NCBI RefSeq assembly: GCF_032118995.1
Contig: NC_092669.1
Span: 10,105,501-10,169,500, forward strand
Origin: Asterias amurensis
Taxonomy: Eukaryota > Echinodermata > Asteroidea > Forcipulatida > Asteriidae
DNA length: 64,000 nucleotides
Reading direction: 5' to 3'
Shown here: piece after piece, positions 56,480 through 64,000 of the stretch
Position numbering within the stretch: the first letter of the stretch is position 1
How the letters are laid out: each line of letters starts with the position of its first letter
Program-made: the position numbers and the translations under genes
The notes under the pieces: generated by a model
The model's database searches: none
Told to the model about the DNA's origin: nothing
The model's input: only the letters and a program-made list of their open reading frames with translations

Positions 56480-56830
56480 GCCCACCAGTAAACACAAGTG
56501 TCATGACCGGGATTCAAACCCTCACTCTGTTGCTGACCAACACCAGAGCCAAATTTCATAAAGCCTATAAGCACGAAAATTTGCTTAGCATGAAATTTCT
56601 TCCTTGATCAAAACAAGATTACCAACCAAATTTTAACTTGTTGCATATTGCTTGTTACTAGTATTCAGCTGTTGTTTGTTTCTCCTAAAATCATTTGGAA
56701 ATTTGGTTGGTAAGCCTGTTTTTATCAAAGAAGAAATTTCACGCTAAGCAAATTTTCGTGCTTACAGGCTTTATGAAATTGCCTCCCAGAGCTTCAGTCT
56801 GGTGAACTAGACCGCTCCGGACACACCACT
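56480..56830 (-). mobile_element. tRNA-Leu-like SINE split by an H1 copy
   Basis: Minus strand: GGTCTAGTTCACCAGACTGA before and GGGTTTGAATCCCGGTCATG after the insertion. CCAGAGC is repeated at both junctions. Confidence 0.65.
56553..56786. mobile_element. H1 MITE inserted in a SINE
   Basis: AAATTTCATAAAGCCTATAA to TTTATGAAATTGCC. Ends slightly degraded. Confidence 0.75.
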
Positions 56831-57169
56831 ATTAACTCGGTCCCTTCCTGCAGGGGTTAAGACTAAAGAATTAACATCAAGAACTCAAAATCACACTTTT
56901 CTTTGTTGTTGCTAATTATTAGTACTGGTTTAATTCTGCTAAACAGATATTTTGTCTTTCACACTTCTCAGACAACATAAACAGCTACATTTTTAATTAA
57001 AGTACACTGACAAATGAACAGAACAATTTAAATAAAAATAAGTTAACATCTTAAGTTGTGATTCACCAGTTCATCCAATTCACCTGACCGATCTCGATAA
57101 ATTTTGCTTGTGCCATTTTGGTAGTCATCTCTTTGCAGTGATGATTTTAAGCGACACAGATGCTGTTAA

Positions 57170-57551
57170 AGGAACACGTTGCCTTGGATCGGTCGAGTTG
57201 GTCTTTGAAAAGCGTTTGTAACCGTTTTTTATAAAATGCATATCGGTAGAAAGATGTTGTAAAAGTAGAATACAATGATCCACACAAACATACCTCGAAA
57301 TTGCGTGGTTTTCCTTTTACCTCGTCGACTAATACGTCGGCCATTTATGGGGGTCAAAATTTTGACTCCCATAAATGGCCGACCATGTTAGTTCGCACAG
57401 TAGAAGGAAAACCACGCAATTTCGAGGCAAACTTGTGTGGATCATTGTATTCTACTTTTAAAACATCTTTCCAACCATATGCATTTTATAAAAAACGGTT
57501 ACAAACGCTTTTGTTTTGACCAACTCGTCCGATCCAAGGCAACGTGTTCCT
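57170..57551. mobile_element. Family B hairpin MITE (382 bp)
   Basis: TTAA 57166-57169 and 57552-57555. Nearly identical to the copy at 8856, suggesting recent spread. Confidence 0.94.
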
Positions 57552-57555
57552 TTAA

Positions 57556-57904
57556 AGGCACTGGACACCAATGGTATTACCCAAAATAATTGTAAGCCTA
57601 AAAATGTACTTGGTAACGACGAGCAATGGAGAGCTGTTGATAGTATAAAACAATGTGAGAAACGGCTCCCTCTGAAGTAACAAAGTTTTTGAGATTTCTC
57701 ACTCAAATAATAAAAGACTTCAGGCCTGAAGCCTTTATTAGGCATCTGAAAGCACACAAATTTATGCAACAAGGGTGTTTTTTCTTTCGTTATTCTCTTG
57801 CAATTTCAATGACCAATTGAGTCAAAATTTTCAGAGATTTGTGTTTTTATGTTTTTAAGTGAGAAGACTGGTCTTTGACAATTACCAAAGGTGTCCAGTG
57901 CCCT
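57556..57904 (-). mobile_element. Family A' MITE abutting family B
   Basis: Shares TTAA 57552-57555 with the B element. AGGCACTGGACACCAATGG / GTGTCCAGTGCCC; palindrome CTTCAGGCCTGAAG. Confidence 0.85.
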
Positions 57905-58370
57905 TTAGAACCAAATATTATGCCTAAAAACCACCTTTGAGATTTCAAAGCAATTTTGTAAAAGAAGAGCATACTGGATTGCAAACTGTAACTTACAACT
58001 GTTACATTTTGCTACAATATCAATGTTTGAACATTATCAACATTTTTGAACATTTACAAAAAACTGTTTCAGTCATTAGGACATTAAGTTGTTAAAATCA
58101 CAATTGAATTCTTGAAAATTCCTTTCTTTTTTTTATATAAAAAAAAAAAAAAATTATTCAGCCAACATAAATACTTAAGCTCTAACCTATATCTTCTAGG
58201 TTTTACTACACTGGAAGTAACTCCTTGCTTTACTAAATAAATAATTTCTCTCCACTTGGTTATTTTCTCAAGTGGGTCTCTTACATTTCTGAAATATATG
58301 TACAAATTTTCAACTCAATTGTCTAGTTCTTGTTTATTGTATAAGTTATTTAAAGGGGGACATTCCTCAT
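57905..58370. other. Gene-free AT-rich stretch
   Basis: Nothing recognised apart from an A/T homopolymer run near 58130-58155. Confidence 0.4.
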
Positions 58371-58376
58371 TATCAG

Positions 58377-58611
58377 GGCCCAATTTCATGGCTCTGCTTA
58401 TCGTAAGCACAGAATCAGCGCTTACGGAAGCAGGCAATTCTGTGCTTATGGCAAGCGTATTTCGGGTTAGCGGCAAATTTTGGCTTCTGCGCATGCTAGG
58501 CATTCTATACGCTTACAAGGCTAGCGCAGAAATTCAGCGGTTGCACGTAAGTGGGGAATCGTGCTCGTAAGCGCAGAATTCGGCGGTAAGCAGAGCCATG
58601 AAATTGGGCCC
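58377..58611. mobile_element. H2 MITE (235 bp)
   Basis: GGCCCAATTTCATGGCTCTG / CAGAGCCATGAAATTGGGCC. CAG before, CTG after. Confidence 0.85.
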
Positions 58612-58722
58612 TGGTCTGTGGCAAGGAACTATGAACTCTCATTCAGTTAACATAACTGCACACACACACAATGCGTACAGAAACTAGGGGACATAGTTCA
58701 TAATTTGTACAGCTACATGTAC

Positions 58723-59124
58723 AGCGCCCAATTTCATAAAGTCTGTAAGCACAACTTGCTAAGCACAGAAAAATTATGCTTAGCAGAAACTGCTGGCGAG
58801 CCAAAAGTCCATAAATATTACATTGTTTTGACTGTTGCTCCACCCATTTTTTGCTTAGCAAAGAAATTTGTTAAGGAGTTTTGTGTGCTTAACAGCTTTG
58901 TACCAGGTCTTGGTCCCATTCAATGCTCTGATCACTGGAAAGTTCTGCGCCTGCGATCACTATTCTTTGCTTACACGGCAAGCGTTGAATTTCTGCGCTA
59001 GCAAAGAATGCCTAACATGGGGTACACACACGCTGACGCATAAAGTCCCTGCTATAACCTGTGAATTACACTTGATGTAAGCGCCAAAGCTTTGCTTATG
59101 GTAAGCAGAGCCATGAAATTGGGC
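58723..59124. mobile_element. H1 copy followed by a degraded H2 copy
   Basis: GCCCAATTTCATAAAGTCTG to CTTAACAGCTTTGTACCAGG, then TTGGTCCCATTCAATGCTCT to GCAGAGCCATGAAATTGGGC. Confidence 0.65.
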
Positions 59125-59706
59125 CCTCTGATCATATTGAGAAGAGAGGGCTAAAAGGGGAAGTTTGGTTGCATACTTGGCCAAATCTTGTGGCCTTTTT
59201 AGGTGGGGGTAGGATGAGGAAGGGTATAGAATAAAATTTACATAAATTAAAAATAGGCTATACATATAGTAAAAATTGTTGCTTCATGCAACTGTTTCAA
59301 AATACACCTTGGTATTCTGAAAGTACATCTTTAAATGTGGCCCAATTCCCACGGTGACATTATTCTGTTTTTAAAACTTGGTGCCTTTTCAAAACCACAA
59401 CTTCGGCTTCAGATTCGACTCAGGCTAGCTTGGCCCCGCGGTTGTTTTGAAAACTGCGCGTGTTTTGCGTACGCGCTAAGGGCTTTAGACGAGAGGACAT
59501 AGCCTGAAGCCCAATAAAAAAAGGGCAACAATTTTAAAAAGGGCCGAAATTCATGGCACAGCAATTATAGCGCCCTCTCGAGTTGAAAAATTTCATACTT
59601 TTTTTCTGAAGTCAAAATATCTTCTCACACTCACACTTTCTTTGTTTCCTTCACAACTTTTTACCTTATACACATTATACTCTTTCTAAGAAAATTAAAA
59701 ACATAA

Positions 59707-59951
59707 CAGTGCCCTCTACAGTTTCAAGGAGAGGCAAATTTCTCCAAATGAGGTCAACTAATAAAAAATCACACTCACAAGTCACAACTCAGCACAGCAC
59801 TGTTAACACACAAACAAAGTTTTTGCTGCCATGCAAAGCATGACCAACCTAGAAAATTATGGTCATGCAGCGGGCACTGCGAGAAACTAAAAATTAAGTT
59901 GACCTTTTCCCATGGAAAATTGCTTCTCCCGGGACTGTAGAGCGCACTGTT
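59707..59951. mobile_element. Short inverted-repeat element K (CAGTGCCCTCTACAGT ends)
   Basis: CAGTGCCCTCTACAGT at the left pairs with ACTGTAGAGCGCACTG at the right. CAGTG fits the hAT terminus, but no convincing 8-bp duplication is visible. Confidence 0.55.
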
Positions 59952-60101
59952 TTGTAAATAGTGTCCATATATACTTAAATCCATCTCAATATAATAAAGA
60001 ATAGGCCGTGCAAGCCTTGCATATTAATATTCAAACATTTTTTTAGACCTGCACTCACTCACTCACTCGGTCGCCCACAGGCCATTTCCAAAGACCTTGG
60101 G

Positions 60102-60265
60102 CCAATTTCATAGAGCTGCTAAGCACCAAAATTTGCTTAGCATGAAATTGTTGCCTTGATAAAAACAGAATTACCAACCAAAATTTCCATGTGATTTTCA
60201 GATTAACTGATTAACAGTAACAAGCAATATGCAACAAATGGAAATTTGGTTGGTAATTCTGTTCT
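60102..60265. mobile_element. H1 MITE, right end lost
   Basis: GGCCAATTTCATAGAGCTGC to GGTTGGTAATTCTG. Confidence 0.7.
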
Positions 60266-61130
60266 ATGACCTTGTAAGCACTCAAGAAGTAACTATAAGA
60301 ACAAAACAGCTTTGCTTTCTAAGCATGGCCAGACCAAGGTTACCAGCCAAAATACCATGATATATGTATCATTTGTGACATGGTATCTCCTAAAATATAC
60401 AAATTTGTATAACGTTTCCTGATTAAGTACAAACAGAAACTTGACACAAAACAACTTTGCTTACCAGCCAAATTACATTGTCACAAGTGCCATTTCTGCT
60501 GGTATCCTGCTTATTTTTCTCTGAGCAGGAAAAGTTAAGGGATTGGTCCAAATACTCAAAATCTAAGTGCAAAACTTGTACAGTCTAAAGTAAAATTAAT
60601 ACACAAGTGTTGTTGGTGAAAATCGTTTACGGGTAACTTTGGTTTAAAGGCATGATGCAAGATTGGTTACAGCAAAGTTAGAATGTTACACTGTACTTAA
60701 TGCATGAAGGAAGATTACGATTTAAATAAAATGTACTCTTCCAAAAACCAAATGATGTACCATCCCTTTCGAACCAATAAACCAAAGAGAATAATTACAG
60801 AATTCAAAACACATCTACAATTACATTGTATCAACACAAATCATCTCCCACTGCAAGTCTACACTTTCTTAAGTTATTATAAATAAGTTTCATTTGAGAA
60901 AATAGATTCATTAAATACAAATATAGAGATACTATTGTTTTGTATACAAGTATTTACAAAGATGCAGAACTCTCTTGATTAAAAAGCACAAAGCTTCTGT
61001 ATTGTATAATACCCTGATTATAGCTTTAAATAGCACTTTTATTAATATTAGTATTTTTTATTAACATTAATGACACCAAAAATGTATTATGTCTCAATTA
61101 CAAAGCCAGTAAAGCAGAGTCGTAATCTAG
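60266..61130. other. Gene-free stretch
   Basis: Isolated H-type words (GCTTACCAGCCAAATTAC) near 60340-60480; AT-rich after 60700, with nothing else recognised. Confidence 0.4.
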
Positions 61131-61139
61131 AAAGTGCAT

Positions 61140-61912
61140 TTAACCAAAGCACCCAACTGATCCCCCAAAATACCCAAATTAAAGGCACGCTGATGAACAG
61201 AGGGATCCCCCAAAAAGCACCACTTGACCCCAAAGGCACCCAATTGATCCCGCCACAAACATACACGAACAATCCCAAAGCACCTAATTTAAAGCACACA
61301 TTGATCAGGGGATCACCCAATAAGTGACCCACTTGAACCCTGAACCACCATATTGATCCCATAAGCTACACAATTGATCACCAAAAGCACCTCATTGAAG
61401 GCACAGAATTGATCAGGGGGTCCCGCCAAAAGCACCCACTTGACACCCAAAGCCATGCACCCAATTAATCCTACAAGGTACAGAATAATCACTAAAAGCA
61501 CAATTGAAGCTACACAGTTGATCGAGGGATCCCAAAAAGCACCCATTTGACCCCCAAAAGCACCTATCTTATCCCAAAAGGCACACAAACAATCCCAAAA
61601 GTCCCTAGGCACGTAACTGATCCCCCAAAACACCCAACCGACCCCAAAGGCACCTAATTTATCCCATAAAGAACTTAGATGATCCCCCAGATAATTGAAG
61701 GCACAATAAATCCCCCCAAAAACATCCAACCGACCCCCAAAAGACACCCAATAATCCCATAAGGAACTCAGATCATCCCCAAAAGCACCTAATTTAAGGC
61801 ACACAATTGATCACCAAAAATACTTGACCCCCAAAGGTACCCAATTTATCCCATTAGGTACTTTGATTATCCACCTAAAGCACCCAATTGATCCCAAAAT
61901 CCCCCAAACTGA
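61140..61912. repeat. Degenerate satellite of GATCCCCCAAAAGCACCCA type
   Basis: Dozens of ATTGATC, CCCCAAAAGCACC and CAATTGATCCCA motifs at roughly 20-40 bp spacing. The long Trp/Gly/Phe-rich minus frame 61313-61804 is the satellite read backward. Confidence 0.9.
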
Positions 61913-61939
61913 GCTACTAAGCTTGTAAGAAGCCAAGAG

Positions 61940-62165
61940 CCCAACTGAAGTGTCAGGCTAAGGGTTCTAATCCCACTTTGACCTCTGGTCAGCCTTTTCA
62001 TTCCTTGATTCTGGGTAGAAGCCACAAAGCCTAACTTAAGTTTCAGAATCAGGGTTCGGATCCCACTTTGACCACTGGTCAGCCTTTGCAATCCCTGATG
62101 CTGGGTAGAAGGCACAAAGCCTAACTGAAGTGTCAGAATCGGGGTTCGAATCCCGACCTGACCTT
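61940..62165. repeat. Three tandem units with a tRNA B-box-like core
   Basis: GTGTCAGGCTAAGGGTTC, TTTCAGAATCAGGGTTCGGA and TGTCAGAATCGGGGTTCGAA begin successive units of about 88 bp; GGGTTCGAATCCCG resembles a tRNA T arm. Confidence 0.8.
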
Positions 62166-62439
62166 AGTCAAATGGGCTTTTTAACCATGACGATTATCTT
62201 GGGCGATAAAAGTCTTACAGTACTGATGCACACAAGTTTAAACAAAGATGAAGAATGATCACAGTATAGACCAAGATTAGCAGATAAATAACCTTCCCTC
62301 CCCATTGTTTCAACTTCATAAGTGCTGATCGAGGAATTTTACCGGGAAGGGGGTCAGGGAGATTCACGATAATTAAGGGTACGATGCAAGTGTGCCATAG
62401 GAACTTTGTTTTCTAATAAACCATGAGGCAAAAAGCTGA

Positions 62440-62876
62440 CTGGGTAAGTTTTAAATAATTTTGGGTTGAACATGACAAATTTAATAGAGCAGGAGTTGAT
62501 TCTGACTGGCACCCCTGAAGAAAGATATTGAGAAAATAGAAAGTCCGCCAACATTATGGCTTGACAGCTCAGTTGGTAGAGCGCTAGCACATTATTCTGG
62601 GTCCAATTTCATAGAGCTGCTAAGCACAAAAATTTGCTTAGCATGAAATGTTTGCCTTGATAAAAACAGGATTTCCAAACCAAATTTCTACGTGATTTTC
62701 AAGATAACCATACAACAGCTGAATACAAGTAACTAGGAAATGCAACAAAATGGAAATTCGGTTGATAATCCTGTTTTTACCAATGACGAAATTTCATGCT
62801 AAGCAAATTTTCGTGCTTAGCAGCTCTATGAAATTGGGCCCTGGAGGTCAGAGATTCAAGTCCCACTCTAGTCAAT
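62440..62876 (+). mobile_element. tRNA-like repeat interrupted by an H1 element
   Basis: GACAGCTCAGTTGGTAGAGC lies before the insertion and AGTCCCACTCTAGTCAATTT after it; both match 47377-47445. Flank GGCACCCCTGAAGAAAGATA also matches. Confidence 0.8.
62600..62840. mobile_element. H1 MITE (241 bp), CTG duplication
   Basis: CTG 62597-62599 and 62841-62843. GGTCCAATTTCATAGAGCTG / CAGCTCTATGAAATTGGGCC. Confidence 0.92.
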
Positions 62877-62947
62877 TTGACTAGTCTGTTAGTCTGTTTG
62901 ACTATTGTTTTTTTTAATTTTATTTTTAAGTAGTATTTTCTGCTTAA

Positions 62948-63327
62948 AGACACTCGACACTAATGGTAATTGTCAAAGACCAGTCTTCTCACTTGGTGTA
63001 TCTCAACATAATGCATAAAATAACAAACCTGTGAAAATTTGAGCTCAATCGGTCGTCAAAGTTGCAAGATAATAATGAGAGAAAAAACACCCTTGTAACA
63101 TGAAGTTGTGTGCTTTCAGATGCTTGATTTTGAGACCTCAAATTCTAAATCGGAGGTCTCGAAATCAAATTCGTAGAAAATTACTTCTTTCTCGAAAACT
63201 ATGTCACTTCAGAGAGAGCCGTTTCTCACAATATTTTTATACTATCAACCTCTCCCCATTACTTGTTACCAATTAAGGTTTTATGCTAATAATTATTTTG
63301 AGTAATTACCAATAGTGTCCACTGCCT
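62948..63327 (+). mobile_element. Family A MITE inserted in an H1 remnant
   Basis: TTAA 62944-62947; the right flank has decayed to TTGC. The following GCAGCTCTATGAAATTGGGC is the H1 right end and TTTTCTGC on the left its interior. Confidence 0.88.
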
Positions 63328-63565
63328 TTGCGCAGCTCTATGAAATTGGGCCCAATTTTTAAAACATATCAATTTGTAACAAATTGTCTCAAAACACAGA
63401 ATTTGGCTATGGTACAGTTTGTCAATTTGTGAGATAGTAACAATGCGAGCAAAGGTCAGTAGCCATAACAGGGACTTTAATGCTATGGCGCACGTTTAAA
63501 ATTTACAAAAGGATACAGGTTTTTTTCCTAAGTTGTCAAGAGCATAGCGGATCCTGGCCCTCTTG

Positions 63566-63759
63566 ATCCAGGACCCAAGTTTATATAGCTGCTTTATGCA
63601 GACAATTATGCTTACAAATACATGCTTAGCAAATTGGCTGGGTATCAGTCAAATTGCATGTGAAATGGTCCTTTGACAGGTAACTTTATTCTGGTAGGCA
63701 TAATTTGGTTGAGCTTAGCTACTTTTTGTACTTAAGCAGCTCTATGAATCTGGGCCCTT
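63566..63759. mobile_element. H1 MITE
   Basis: GGACCCAAGTTTATATAGCT to GCAGCTCTATGAATCTGGGC. Confidence 0.7.
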
Positions 63760-63763
63760 TGGA

Positions 63764-63816
63764 TGACTTCACAAAGAGTTAAGACTTAAAGTCTTATCTT
63801 GAGTTAGGATGAAGTT
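63764..63816. mobile_element. Family D left-end fragment
   Basis: GATGACTTCACAAAGAGTTA and CTTGAGTTAGGATGAAG match the D arm at 53275. Bases 63817-64000 show nothing recognised. Confidence 0.6.
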
Positions 63817-64000
63817 TTTTTGCATTGCTGTTTCGAATTTTCAAAGCACAATGAAAGGAAGCATTGAAAATGTGTCTCTTTCAGAAAAGAAACGGTTTGT
63901 TAAAATGAGTCAACGATTTGATCGGTATTCCCCGATGATAGTCGTTAAGAAATTTAAGATACTTCCTACAGATCTGACACGTGTCAATGTGTCAGAGAAC

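Noticed and set aside
61313..61804. 163-codon Trp/Gly/Phe-rich minus frame
   Set aside because: It is the GATCCCCCAAAAGCACC satellite read on the other strand.

Overview
The window looks like AT-rich animal nuclear DNA: intron-split genes, GT-AG splice sites, tRNA-derived SINEs and a very high load of short non-autonomous DNA transposons. The two recognisable genes are a Shaker-type K+ channel and an LDLRAD3-like receptor. Together with the long-hairpin MITE families they suggest a marine deuterostome invertebrate, probably an echinoderm and possibly a sea star. That assignment is inference, because no taxon-specific gene is present.

Layout. Bases 1-27,300 hold no recognisable protein gene. 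They contain tandem repeats (162-480, 756-1465, 5648-5972, 13425-14185, 23160-23950), many MITEs, and a 1,506-bp terminal-inverted-repeat element (16677-18182) with a CpG-rich tandem block. A single-exon Kv1/Shaker channel gene lies on the minus strand at 27741-29570. A possible minus-strand first coding exon with a good GTAAGT donor lies at 31491-31529. From 34984 to 48564 a five-exon plus-strand gene encodes a 348-residue type I membrane protein: signal peptide, one EGF-like domain, two LDL-receptor class A domains, a transmembrane helix, and a cytoplasmic tail with two PPxY motifs. It most resembles LDLRAD3. All four of its introns are phase 1, and they are full of transposons. From 48,565 to the end no gene is recognisable; the sequence is MITEs, SINE pieces and satellites.

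Repeats. I labelled families by their ends. Families A, B, C and G are flanked by TTAA and mostly begin AGG or AGC, which resembles Kolobok-type termini. H elements begin GGCCCAATTTCAT and show 3-bp CTG or CAG target duplications, which resembles PIF/Harbinger. Two 637-638-bp elements and the CGATATCG-rich elements have 8-bp duplications and are hAT-like. Two 132-133-bp E elements have 8-bp near-duplications. Many insertions are nested, and several can be dated relative to one another because an older repeat copy is interrupted or a related copy preserves the empty site. The deepest nest has four levels (53168-53967).

Most open reading frames of 60-130 codons in this window lie inside repeats. 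The same peptide recurs wherever family A or B occurs, so these are not proposed as genes.
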